DNA from: Saliterribacillus persicus
GTDB taxonomy: Bacteria > Bacillota > Bacilli > Bacillales > Amphibacillaceae
DNA: 64,000 nt
Direction of reading: 5' to 3'
Assembly (NCBI RefSeq): GCF_003337485.1
Contig: NZ_QPJJ01000003.1
Location: forward strand, 1-64,000
Numbering within the stretch: position 1 is the first letter of the stretch; every line of letters begins with the position of its first letter. Positions 8,519-16,285 of this stretch are shown here, one piece after another. Below the pieces are notes generated by a model. That model saw nothing but the letters and a program-made list of their open reading frames with translations. It made no database searches and had not been told where the DNA came from. The translations under genes and the position numbers were made by a program.

Positions 8519-8551
8519 TTTCGCCTAAAGATACCAGGTCGTTAGGCGAAA
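8519..8551 (+). other. Second perfect hairpin in the tasA-tapA gap
   Basis: TTTCGCCTAA (8519-8528) and TTAGGCGAAA (8542-8551) form a perfect 10-bp stem with a 13-nt loop. There is no T-run after it, so it is not a normal terminator. It may protect the 5' end of a processed tapA mRNA. Confidence 0.5.
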
Positions 8552-8590
8552 GGGAATAAGATCCCCATATTTTTAGTAGGAGGGAATATC

Positions 8591-9481
8591 ATGTCATTCC
8601 TAAAAGTATTAAAAACGCTACAAAAAAAGCCAGCTTATGGATTACAGATTTATCTGATATTACTTATTTGTGTGATGACTCTATTTTCTCTCACACAATT
8701 TTCGAGCCAGACTAGTGCATATTTCGAGAGCAAAGCAGCAAATAATCATATGATAAACATTGGTACATGGTGGGATAAAAGTGACCTTCTATTTCATCAG
8801 CAACCAACTTTTAATGAATCAAGTTGTCCGAATCCTACGATAGCATTTACTTTTAAAAATCAAGGTTTTTCAATGATTGGCCCTTCTTCGTATGAGATTT
8901 ACTTCTCCGAACAAGAAGGCAAAAAAGGATCTAAAATTTTCGAGGACGATATTCTAGCATTAGGAGAAAACCAAACCTTGCCCCTTACCTTTGAAACTGA
9001 AGAAACTGGCTATTATTCAATAAAATTATTACAGCGCCAAGGTTATCAAGGAAATGAAGACACTCGAACCGAGCTTTGGAGTGATGTTATATTCATAGAA
9101 TGTGTTGAAGAATTAGAAGAAGAACAACCACCTAGTGAGGTTGAGGAAGATGAAGTAGAAGACAATGACCCTCCAGTCAAAAAAGATAAAAAGGATAAAA
9201 AACAAGATAACAAGCCAGAGGAACAAGAAAATAATAAGGAACCTGAAGTGAAAGAGGAAGAAACAACAAACGAGGCACCAAAAGAAAATATTGAAGCCGA
9301 AATAGAGAAGGAAAACGAGAAGGTCCAAGAGACGGAAGATAAAAAGAAAACAAAAGAAAAGTCAGAAGAGCAAGTTAAAGCTGTAGAGGAGGAAGATATA
9401 GATGGAGCCGATTCAGAAGCCAAGGTCGGAGACGATGGCGAAAAAGAAGAAGTGGCCCAAGGTGAAGAAGGTTCTGAATAA
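8591..9481 (+). CDS. tapA: TapA-like fibre anchoring/assembly protein with long acidic tail
   Basis: TapA assists nucleation and surface attachment of TasA fibres. The 296-residue product has an N-terminal hydrophobic signal (about residues 18-38, IYLILLICVMTLFSLTQ), then SAYFESKAANNHMINIGTWWDKSDL. It then has paired-Cys positions (SSCPNP and FIECVEE) and a beta-rich domain to about residue 170, as in TapA. From about 172 to the end it is almost entirely Glu, Lys, Asp and Asn. B. subtilis TapA (253 residues) has a shorter disordered tail. AGTAGGAGGG precedes the ATG. The 3' end overlaps the start of sipW. Identification rests on the domain layout and on the sipW neighbour. Confidence 0.85.
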   Translation: MSFLKVLKTLQKKPAYGLQIYLILLICVMTLFSLTQFSSQTSAYFESKAANNHMINIGTWWDKSDLLFHQQPTFNESSCPNPTIAFTFKNQGFSMIGPSSYEIYFSEQEGKKGSKIFEDDILALGENQTLPLTFETEETGYYSIKLLQRQGYQGNEDTRTELWSDVIFIECVEELEEEQPPSEVEEDEVEDNDPPVKKDKKDKKQDNKPEEQENNKEPEVKEEETTNEAPKENIEAEIEKENEKVQETEDKKKTKEKSEEQVKAVEEEDIDGADSEAKVGDDGEKEEVAQGEEGSE

Positions 9482-10037
9482 TATTATTACTACTGGATTA
9501 TTTTTAATCTTATTCACTATGATTTTTCTATTAGCTTTTTCCAAAATAACTGGAGATAATCCATCCCTTTTCGGTTACCAGCTAAAAATTGTGTTGTCAG
9601 GGTCGATGGAACCAGCTATACAAACAGGTTCTGTCATTGCAGTGCAGGATGTTTCAGATAAAACAACATTAGAAACTGGTGAGGTTATTACTTTCATTGA
9701 TGAAAGTGAACGGCTCATTACACACCGAATTACCGATGTTAGAACGAGTGGCGATAGTGTACTTTATCAAACTAAAGGTGATAACAATGATGCTGTTGAT
9801 CAAGCCATGGTCATAGACGAGAATGTTGTTGCTAAATATACTGGTTTTACCGTACCTTACGCGGGCTATGTAGTGAATTATGCTCAATCAGACATTGGAA
9901 GTGCACTTTTATTTATTGGACCTGGAATTTTATTGATCATATATGGTTCTTTTATAATTTGGAAAACGATCAGAGAGCTTGATAATAAAAGCAAAAGGCC
10001 AATAGAAGAAGATCCCGCTAAACATTCATCCGTCTAG
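9435..10037 (+). CDS. sipW: Signal peptidase I, SipW (ER type)
   Basis: SipW is the dedicated membrane signal peptidase for TasA and TapA. The catalytic Ser is in SGSMEP (Ser57) and, as in the ER-type enzymes, a His replaces Lys in THRITDV (His97). TKGDNND and KYTGFTVPYAGY are also typical. Membrane segments lie at about 17-36 and 165-187. I chose ATG at 9435 (200 residues, MAKKKKWPKVKK), which gives the family-typical basic N-terminus. An in-frame ATG at 9402 has a better AGGAGG site 9 bases upstream and would add 11 residues. In either case the gene starts inside tapA, overlapping it by at least 47 bp. Confidence 0.93.
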   Translation: MAKKKKWPKVKKVLNNIITTGLFLILFTMIFLLAFSKITGDNPSLFGYQLKIVLSGSMEPAIQTGSVIAVQDVSDKTTLETGEVITFIDESERLITHRITDVRTSGDSVLYQTKGDNNDAVDQAMVIDENVVAKYTGFTVPYAGYVVNYAQSDIGSALLFIGPGILLIIYGSFIIWKTIRELDNKSKRPIEEDPAKHSSV

Positions 10038-10060
10038 AGGGGATCACTTGTAAATAAAGC

Positions 10061-10106
10061 GGCCATAAAAAATCAATCATAAAAAAAATTGACTTTTTCA
10101 ATGGCC
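10061..10106 (+). other. Hairpin between sipW and the LPNTA gene
   Basis: GGCCAT with the following A-rich bases pairs with a matching arm ending ATGGCC at 10106, giving an interrupted stem of about 16 bp. No T-run follows. It may separate the stability of the two mRNA halves. Confidence 0.4.
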
Positions 10107-10148
10107 ATGAAAATAAACGGAGGGTTTCATTAGAAAGAGGGGGTTCCG

Positions 10149-10838
10149 GTGAAAAAAATCTTATTTTACATTTTCCTTTTAGCAGGCATTGTCTTTTTTA
10201 TAATGGCACCAGTAGCTGACGCGGAAGCGGCAACAGATAGCAATATAATCGATATCCCAGATTCAAGTGATGCAACTATTTTATTTGATATAGATAATAT
10301 GAAACCTGGTGATTGGGCTACAAGGGAATTAATAGTTAACAACACACACGATAAAGAAATGCTTTATAATATGGAAATTATATTTATTGATGGTTCAAAA
10401 AAATTATTCGAGCAATTGAAATTCAACCTAACAGATCAATCTAACACAATATTTAACGGCAAATTAATCGATTTTCCTAACAGAAAAGATACGCCAATTG
10501 AAGCAAATTCAAAACAAAATTTAAAATTGAAATTAGATTTTCCAGAAGAACTTGGAAATGAATATCAAGGGTTAGCAGTTGAATTTGAAGTACGCTTTAC
10601 AATGAAAGATAAGCTTACTGTTACGTCATTAAGTAATGATTCGCCGTTAAGCTTCCAGCCTATTGAACAAGATATTTCTGTCCCACTTAAAGAAACGGTA
10701 ACTGCAGAATTACCTAATACAGCTACCACTATGTTTACTTTACTCTTATTTGGAATAGCATTCTTAATGCTAGGTTTAGTAGTTTTCCTGATATACAGAA
10801 AAACGAATCCAGAGCTATTACAACTTATAAAGAAATGA
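10149..10838 (+). CDS. TasA-like surface protein with LPNTA cell-wall sorting signal
   Basis: The 229-residue product has a signal peptide (residues 1-28, ending ADAEAA) and a beta-rich domain. It closes with a complete sorting signal: LPNTA at residues 188-192, a hydrophobic helix, then the basic tail YRKTNPELLQLIKK. LPNTA is a known motif for class C/D-type sortases of bacilli, and a class D sortase gene is at 34402. Two segments echo TasA: FDIDNMKPGDWATRELIVNN matches the TasA LKPGDW region, and EYQGLAVEFEVRFTM matches the TasA C-terminal FQGDALELEWTF. I infer a TasA-fold domain tethered to peptidoglycan, possibly a wall anchor for TasA fibres. The start is GTG with AGAGGGGG upstream. It is the last gene of the tasA operon. 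Confidence 0.8.
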   Translation: MKKILFYIFLLAGIVFFIMAPVADAEAATDSNIIDIPDSSDATILFDIDNMKPGDWATRELIVNNTHDKEMLYNMEIIFIDGSKKLFEQLKFNLTDQSNTIFNGKLIDFPNRKDTPIEANSKQNLKLKLDFPEELGNEYQGLAVEFEVRFTMKDKLTVTSLSNDSPLSFQPIEQDISVPLKETVTAELPNTATTMFTLLLFGIAFLMLGLVVFLIYRKTNPELLQLIKK

Positions 10839-10839
10839 A

Positions 10840-10873
10840 AACAAGCCCACTACGGATTGGTAGTGGGCTTGTT
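10840..10873 (-). terminator. Terminator between convergent operons, overlapping the rsgI stop
   Basis: A perfect 14-bp stem (10840-10853 with 10860-10873) has a 6-nt loop. On the minus strand it is followed by a T-rich tail (TTTTCATTTC), so it ends sigI-rsgI. The last codons of rsgI (NKPTTNP) and its TAG lie inside the hairpin. On the plus strand the tail is poor in T, so termination of the tasA operon there may be weaker. Confidence 0.8.
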
Positions 10874-12010
10874 CGACTCTGGAGAAGACTTTTCCTTAAT
10901 TTCTGGTTTCTTATTATCTTGCATACCTTCATTTTGTTTTGGTTCAGATTGGTTAGATTGTGATTCTTTTGTTTCTGGTGGAGTTGGCTTTTCCTTTACT
11001 GCATCATTATCAGCCTTTTTTGGTACATCTTTTGCTTGTTCATTCTTTTCTCCAGAATTGTTATTCTCTTGCTTTATTTCATCTGGTGCTTCAGATTTCT
11101 CTTCCTTTATTGAATTTTTCTCTTTATTTTTATTCGGTTGATTCTTAGGCGCGTCTTTTGCTTGCTGCTCTTTTTTTTCTTTAATATTATTAGTTATTTT
11201 AGGATTCTTCTCTTTGTTTTGTGCCTTATCAGATTTCGGTTGCTCTACGTTCTTGTTTTCTTTTTTGTTTTTCTCTTGCTCCTGTACTTTAATTGGTTCT
11301 GAAGTGCTGTCGGCCGGTTGTTCATCTAAAGCTTTTTCAGATGTTCCACTTCGTTTTTCATTCGCTTTTCTATACTGATTAATAGACACACCATTCTCTG
11401 TAGCTTCTTGATAATATGCTTCCTCTTCTTCATATACTTCTATCGCTGGTGTTGCTCCGTTAGCTACAATAGCGTCGGCTAACATTGTTTGAAGCGGCAC
11501 AGCTTGTTGAATTTCATCCTTTTCTAAACGTACTAGGGTAGAATTAATTTCTGCAAGTTCACCAGACTTTATATACCCCTCTTCAGACAAACGACTAATT
11601 AAAGAATTGATCACGTCACCTATCTGTTGTTCTTTAATATCCAAATCGACTAATATTTTTTCTCCATCTTCATTTAAACCTTTTAATCCCAGTAGCTTCC
11701 AATTTTCATCAAAGGTTAACTCTACACTTGGATTAATATCAATCACTAATAGATAGGTGGCTTGATTGTCCTCTACTTGCTGCAAATTGAATACTGTAAA
11801 CAGGATAATAGTCATGATTGTTATTAATGGAAGAAGTAGTTTTATTTTTTTACTGCTAGTATTTTCTTCTACTTCAAAAGAAAAGCTCTCCCCTATAATC
11901 GGAAAGTGATCAATCTCTCTTTCTACTGTGTGAAATGACCCATCTTTACTAAGAAGGGTAATATGATTTTCTTCCACTTCAATCACTGTTCCATGCTTTT
12001 TATTTTTCAA
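10850..12010 (-). CDS. rsgI: Anti-sigma factor RsgI
   Basis: RsgI holds SigI inactive at the membrane. The 386-residue protein has the N-terminal anti-sigma domain (about 1-50, GTVIEVEENHITLLSKDGSF) and one membrane helix (about 59-77). An extracellular beta domain follows, carrying the conserved YLLVIDINPSVEL. In RsgI proteins the Asn-Pro bond here (Asn93-Pro94) is the autoproteolysis site of the SEAL-type domain. The remaining part, from about residue 200, is a disordered Lys/Glu/Asn/Pro-rich tail of about 185 residues with no carbohydrate-binding module. The start overlaps the sigI stop by 11 bases, so the two are translationally coupled. Confidence 0.93.
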   Translation of the reverse strand: MKNKKHGTVIEVEENHITLLSKDGSFHTVEREIDHFPIIGESFSFEVEENTSSKKIKLLLPLITIMTIILFTVFNLQQVEDNQATYLLVIDINPSVELTFDENWKLLGLKGLNEDGEKILVDLDIKEQQIGDVINSLISRLSEEGYIKSGELAEINSTLVRLEKDEIQQAVPLQTMLADAIVANGATPAIEVYEEEEAYYQEATENGVSINQYRKANEKRSGTSEKALDEQPADSTSEPIKVQEQEKNKKENKNVEQPKSDKAQNKEKNPKITNNIKEKKEQQAKDAPKNQPNKNKEKNSIKEEKSEAPDEIKQENNNSGEKNEQAKDVPKKADNDAVKEKPTPPETKESQSNQSEPKQNEGMQDNKKPEIKEKSSPESNKPTTNP

Positions 12011-12713
12011 TCAAGCTCACCTCCTTTTTTAATGGTATGTAGTCTCTTAAATATCGCCATTCTGGATGCAACAAAATTATAATGATCGTAATTAAGTATT
12101 TGCGGTACTTTTCAATTGTTTTTTCTTTATGAACTGTACTAGCTACAAACTGATTCATTGGAAATCGACGACGAGCATAAAGCTGTTTGACTAACGTTTC
12201 ATTCTTTATAAAATCAACTGCCATTTGTAATACTTTTTTTCTTGTTCGTTTATGTTTAGGTGTGAAGGCTTCTAATTCTTCAAATCGAATATAGAACGGA
12301 GCAAGCTCTTCTTTTAATAGTAATATTTCATCTACAATAGCTTGATGTTCGTTATCCATATTCATTTGCAGACTTGCTTTTTTACTATCATTCTCTTCTA
12401 TTAAATCAGAGGATAATTGGACTTTAGAATTTCGATTCTCTTTTCTAAAGAAATCTATTAAATCTTGTGAAATAAGTAAATATACATAATTAAAAAAAGT
12501 TCTACCCTTACCAGAGTCAAATGTATTAATCGCTTGATTAAAAGCAATCAAGCCAATGCTAGCTTCATCATCATTCCATGTTTTGTATTGTTTACATATT
12601 TTCCCTACAATTTGTAAAATATATGGTTTATAAAATTGAATGAGTCTCTCTCGCTCTGCCTCATTACCAGCTTGTATTTCCTGAATACTCGCTTCAAGTT
12701 CTTCTTGCGTCAT
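12000..12713 (-). CDS. sigI: RNA polymerase sigma factor SigI
   Basis: SigI is an alternative sigma factor linked to heat and cell-wall stress in Bacillus. The 237-residue protein has region 2 features (WNDDEASIGLIAFNQAINTFDSGKGRTFFNYV, here cited as the segment at about residues 46-77, followed by ISQDLIDFFRKENR). The C-terminal DNA-binding region (about 165-225, RRRFPMNQFVASTVHKEKTI) lacks a typical region 4 and fits the SigI family. GGGTGAGGGAGAGG lies upstream of the ATG. It forms an operon with rsgI, and a strongly structured leader lies upstream (12789-12869). Confidence 0.93.
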   Translation of the reverse strand: MTQEELEASIQEIQAGNEAERERLIQFYKPYILQIVGKICKQYKTWNDDEASIGLIAFNQAINTFDSGKGRTFFNYVYLLISQDLIDFFRKENRNSKVQLSSDLIEENDSKKASLQMNMDNEHQAIVDEILLLKEELAPFYIRFEELEAFTPKHKRTRKKVLQMAVDFIKNETLVKQLYARRRFPMNQFVASTVHKEKTIEKYRKYLITIIIILLHPEWRYLRDYIPLKKEVSLIEK

Positions 12714-12788
12714 AAAGCCTCTCCCTCACCCAATGCTAAAAAATAAGATGCATGCTTTTCAGCTAAGTCTACATGATATGAAATTAGC

Positions 12789-12827
12789 TTTTCTTATACG
12801 ATGAATGACTGTCATCGTATAAGAAAA
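12789..12827. repeat. Perfect 16-bp inverted repeat upstream of sigI
   Basis: The 16-base arm at 12789-12804 pairs perfectly with 12812-12827 around a 7-nt loop. The arms end in TTTT and AAAA, and no extra T-run follows on either strand. It could be an operator, or an RNA hairpin in the sigI leader if read-through from the upstream genes occurs. Confidence 0.6.
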
Positions 12828-12828
12828 A

Positions 12829-12869
12829 CTTTATCCCAACGAAAAGGAGTACCTATTGTTGGGATAAAG
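12829..12869 (-). terminator. Probable terminator of the DUF5667 operon
   Basis: CTTTATCCCAAC (12829-12840) pairs perfectly with GTTGGGATAAAG (12858-12869). On the minus strand the stem is followed by AGTTTTTC, so it should terminate transcription coming from the DUF5667 gene about 85 bp upstream. Copies of AAGCATGCTT-like sequence at 12750 and 12867 flank this hairpin and its neighbour. Confidence 0.6.
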
Positions 12870-12953
12870 CATGCTTATTCTAATGTAAGGGATAACAGAT
12901 AACGGGTAAATAGGTCTTTGGGCTATAATATCCCTAAGCTTCGTGCACTATCT

Positions 12954-13976
12954 TTATCGCCCGTTCTCAGCATTTTTACCTTGTCCTTGATTTGATTTAT
13001 TCTTCTCTTCTTTTTCACTATTTTCTTCTTTTACTTCTTCTGAAGCTTCTTCATTCTTACGAGCTTGTTTTTCTTCTGCTTTCTCTACCTTTTTTTCTGC
13101 TTTTTCTTCTGCTTTTTGAATCTTCTTTTCTGCTTTTTCTTCAATTTTTTCAATTTTAGCTGCTGCTTTTTCCTCTGCCTTTACAGCTTTATCTGATGGA
13201 GTAGTTTCTTCTTCAACTTCCACTTCATCTACATCATTTTCTTCCACAGCTTGAAGTGATACTTGCTCTACTTCTTCAGGTGTCTCTTCTACTTCTTCCT
13301 CTTCTTCAGGAGCTTCAACTTCATTCTTAGCTTTTGCTCTTTCTCTATTTTCTTCTGCGCGTTTTTGATTTTCTAATGCTTTAGCAATACCAGCTTTAGC
13401 TTGTTCTGGTAAGTCTTCTCGTTCAAGTAAAGCTTGTAATTTGATTGTGCGATTTTTTAAATTTTCAGTCACAGTATCCTCTACAGATTCTTCTTCGTCA
13501 GTAGATTCTTCATCAGTGCCTTCTTCATTGGTACCCTCTTCAGCGTCTGATTCATTTTCTTCTTGACCTTCTTCAGTTCCTTCTCCGTCTTCAGTTTCAG
13601 TGCTTTCCTCAGAATCTTCTGTTTCATCTGTTGTTTCTTCTTCAGTTGATTCTTCCGTTTCTTCTTCAATTGCTTCAAGCTCTTCTTCGATGGTAACTAG
13701 ATATGCTTCGTACTCAGTAAGTAAGCTCTGTGCACCTTCCACATCACCTGCATCTAATAATGCTTCTATTTCCACTAATCGTTCCTCAGAATACTCATCA
13801 ACCAACAATAATTTTTCTAAACGATCTTCTGTTAATTCAAATTCTAATTCTTCTACTAGTTTAGAAGTGTCATAAAAAGAATCCTCAGGAGTTATAACTG
13901 GCTCCGCTTCATTGGCATATACTGTTGTTCCTACAAAAAACATACTTGCTGCTACAGCTACGATTGTTTTTTTCAT
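12954..13976 (-). CDS. Secreted DUF5667-like protein, extremely Glu/Lys rich
   Basis: The 340-residue product has a signal peptide (MKKTIVAVAASMFFVGTTVYANE). A short conserved domain with PEDSFYDTSKLVEELEFELT and RLEKLLLVDEYSEERLVEIEALL follows, the pattern I associate with DUF5667. From about residue 95 most positions are Glu, Asp, Lys or Ala, with a coiled-coil-like KAEEKAEKK repeat near 275-300. The function of DUF5667 is not known. It follows a lipoprotein gene by 16 bp and precedes sigI, and is probably co-transcribed with the lipoprotein gene. The composition may make homology searches misleading. Confidence 0.75.
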   Translation of the reverse strand: MKKTIVAVAASMFFVGTTVYANEAEPVITPEDSFYDTSKLVEELEFELTEDRLEKLLLVDEYSEERLVEIEALLDAGDVEGAQSLLTEYEAYLVTIEEELEAIEEETEESTEEETTDETEDSEESTETEDGEGTEEGQEENESDAEEGTNEEGTDEESTDEEESVEDTVTENLKNRTIKLQALLEREDLPEQAKAGIAKALENQKRAEENRERAKAKNEVEAPEEEEEVEETPEEVEQVSLQAVEENDVDEVEVEEETTPSDKAVKAEEKAAAKIEKIEEKAEKKIQKAEEKAEKKVEKAEEKQARKNEEASEEVKEENSEKEEKNKSNQGQGKNAENGR

Positions 13977-13992
13977 TTTTTCATCTCCACCT

Positions 13993-14490
13993 TTATTTTA
14001 AAGTTATGTAGTGCTTAAAGTTTTGAATCGTTTCTTTTGTTTCAGCATAAGCCTTTTCAGGTGTCATGATAATAACAAGCACATCATGGCTTGAACCCTC
14101 TAGTTTGTAAACATCTCCACGAATATTTTCTTTTCGTTTTGTTTCAACTGCAAAATAATTTTCCATTTCTTCTGTAATTTCAGCATTGTTTGAAAAAGAT
14201 GCCATCACTTGATTTTTCCAAGTTTCTTTCTTGTTCTCATCTAATTTAGATACAATCGCGACAGAAGAGTTATTGACAAAGACGCCTTCCTTTTCTGTGC
14301 TTTTCTGCTCTTCTACAACCCATTCATCTACCTGTGAAACCTCAAAATAAGGATTATCATACATGGGATCGATGGCCTCTTCATTGGACGAATTTTCTTC
14401 GTCTGCACTAACTTCTAATGAATTTGCTTCATCTTTACTGCAGCCAACTAGAAAAAGTAAAAGTATTGTAAACATTAGGATTTTCTTCAA
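13993..14490 (-). CDS. Lipoprotein of unknown function
   Basis: The 165-residue product begins with a lipoprotein signal, MKKILMFTILLLFLVGCSKDE, with the lipobox Cys at residue 17. An acidic Ser/Glu/Asn linker follows, then a compact domain of about 110 residues (YFEVSQVDEWVVEEQ to the end), which I do not recognise. The stop lies 16 bp before the DUF5667 gene, so the two form an operon upstream of sigI-rsgI. It could be an envelope sensor or a partner of the DUF5667 protein, but nothing in the sequence proves this. Confidence 0.75.
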   Translation of the reverse strand: MKKILMFTILLLFLVGCSKDEANSLEVSADEENSSNEEAIDPMYDNPYFEVSQVDEWVVEEQKSTEKEGVFVNNSSVAIVSKLDENKKETWKNQVMASFSNNAEITEEMENYFAVETKRKENIRGDVYKLEGSSHDVLVIIMTPEKAYAETKETIQNFKHYITLK

Positions 14491-14739
14491 CGCATCTCCC
14501 CCAATCTATTTATTATCCTATTCACTTAACTATACGTAAGGCTTTTAAAAAAATAGGGGGGATTATAAAAATTTTTATAATAAATTTTATATTTTATTCT
14601 AGAAATCTGATATTGTACCTCCTCTATCTGGTATTGAACGAAAGGAATCTAGTATTTGAGGTGAGTTTTCTAGTTTTCTGGGTAATTTTCTAGCTTTATA
14701 CCATTATTCAATGGTATAAGTACAGAATTTTTCCATATA

Positions 14740-14764
14740 AAGAGAGCAGGTTTCCCTGCTCTTC
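14740..14764 (-). terminator. Terminator of the opuF operon
   Basis: AGAGCAGG and CCTGCTCT form a hairpin with a TTTC loop just after the opuFB stop. On the minus strand it is followed by CTCTTTATA, a moderate T-run. Confidence 0.7.
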
Positions 14765-14767
14765 TCA

Positions 14768-16285
14768 TCAATCAATAATATTATTTTCCTCTAAATAATT
14801 TCTGGCAACATCAGTTGGATCTTCTCCCTCTACATCGACTAAATAATTCATTTCTCTCATCTCGTCACCAGAAATTTTTCCAGCTAGCTTGTTTAATGCT
14901 GACTCTAATTCAGGGTGTTCTTCTAAAGTTTCCTCCCGCATCAGAGGTGCACCTTGATATGGCGGGAATAATTCTTGATCATCTTCTAGAACGACTAAAT
15001 TATATCGTTCTAACTCACTATCTGTAGAATATGCATCAAGCAAATTTATTTCTCCATTTTCGAATGCAGTATAACGCAACTGTGGCTCCATTGTTATTAC
15101 CTCAGGAAATTCTAAATCATAAACATCTTGAATTCCTAAATAACCATCCTCACGATCAGAGAACTCTAATGTGAATCCAGCAGTTATATCCTCTTCAACA
15201 GAAGCCAAATCTGAAATCGTCTCTAGGTTATTTTCTTCTGAAAACTCCTGTCCAACCGCAAGCGTGTACGTATTATTAAATTCCATTGGCTCCAGTAGCA
15301 CCATATTAAATTGTTCTTTGATGCCACTTTTAGCCTGTTCATAGACTTCTTCGCGGTCTGTGCTTTCTGGCGTTTCGTTAATTAAGGCACCAAGCACGGT
15401 TCCTGTAAATTCAGGATAAATATCAATACTTCCAGATTCGAGTGCATTAAAAACAAAAGATGTCTTACCAAAACCAGGCTCAAGCTTAACACTCATGTCT
15501 GTCTCATCTTCAATTAAAATTTTATACATATTGATTAGAATCTCGGGTTCTGATCCAAGTTTTCCTGCAATGACAATTTCATCTTGTCCGCCCCTTATAA
15601 TAAATGGAGCCAATATTATGAACGTAATAACCACCACAAAACTTATGATAGTAATCAATAGCTTTTTATAAGATAAACGTTCAAATCTTTTTAAAATAAA
15701 ATCAAATAATATTGCAAGAAGTGCTGCAGGTATCGCACCTAATATTATTAAATTGGTATTATTACGATCAATTCCAAGTAAAATAATATCACCTAGTCCA
15801 CCCGCTCCAATTAAAGCCGCAAGTGTCGCTGTACCGATAATTAATACTGTAGAGGTTCGAATACCTGCCATAATAACTGGCATAGCGAGTGGTAATTCTA
15901 CCTTAATCAACCGTTTTCGACTATTCATTCCCATTGCTGTAGCGGCTTCAATCAGCGCACTGTCTACTTCTTTAATACCAGTGTATGTATTCCTAAGAAT
16001 CGGTAGCAGTGCATAAGCAACTAAAGCAATAATTGCAGGAACCTTGCCAATCCCAAATAACGGGATAAATAAACCAAGTAGAGCAAGTGAAGGAATCGTC
16101 TGCATCACAGCTGAAATCCCAATAATGAACTCGGCAATCTTTTCTTTGCGAGTTAAATATATACCAATTGGAATCGCGATCAAAACAGAAAAGAAAACCG
16201 CAATAAATGATATTTGCATATGCTCGAGTAAGGATGCCCATAACTCTGATTGCCTAGCTTCAAATACATTTAAAAATTCACGCAT
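14768..16285 (-). CDS. opuFB: Compatible-solute ABC transporter, fused permease and substrate-binding protein (OpuF type)
   Basis: The 505-residue protein joins an OpuCB-like permease (about residues 1-210, several membrane helices, with AIEAATAMGM-type coupling loop ALIEAATAMGMNSRK) to an OpuCC-like binding domain (about 235-505, VIAGKLGSEPEILINMYK to the end). Such fusions import glycine betaine-type osmoprotectants and are known as OpuF in Bacillus infantis. The exact substrate cannot be read from sequence. I chose the ATG at 16285 because AGAGGTGAGG precedes it; a GTG at 16294 is in frame. It overlaps the ATPase stop by 8 bases. Confidence 0.88.
   Translation of the reverse strand: MREFLNVFEARQSELWASLLEHMQISFIAVFFSVLIAIPIGIYLTRKEKIAEFIIGISAVMQTIPSLALLGLFIPLFGIGKVPAIIALVAYALLPILRNTYTGIKEVDSALIEAATAMGMNSRKRLIKVELPLAMPVIMAGIRTSTVLIIGTATLAALIGAGGLGDIILLGIDRNNTNLIILGAIPAALLAILFDFILKRFERLSYKKLLITIISFVVVITFIILAPFIIRGGQDEIVIAGKLGSEPEILINMYKILIEDETDMSVKLEPGFGKTSFVFNALESGSIDIYPEFTGTVLGALINETPESTDREEVYEQAKSGIKEQFNMVLLEPMEFNNTYTLAVGQEFSEENNLETISDLASVEEDITAGFTLEFSDREDGYLGIQDVYDLEFPEVITMEPQLRYTAFENGEINLLDAYSTDSELERYNLVVLEDDQELFPPYQGAPLMREETLEEHPELESALNKLAGKISGDEMREMNYLVDVEGEDPTDVARNYLEENNIID

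Noticed and set aside
9046..9423. Minus-strand Ser-rich frame opposite the TapA tail
   Set aside because: It is the complement of Glu/Lys codons in tapA. Similar Ser/Phe/Leu-rich frames opposite rsgI (10857-11148) and the DUF5667 gene (13600-13875) have the same cause.
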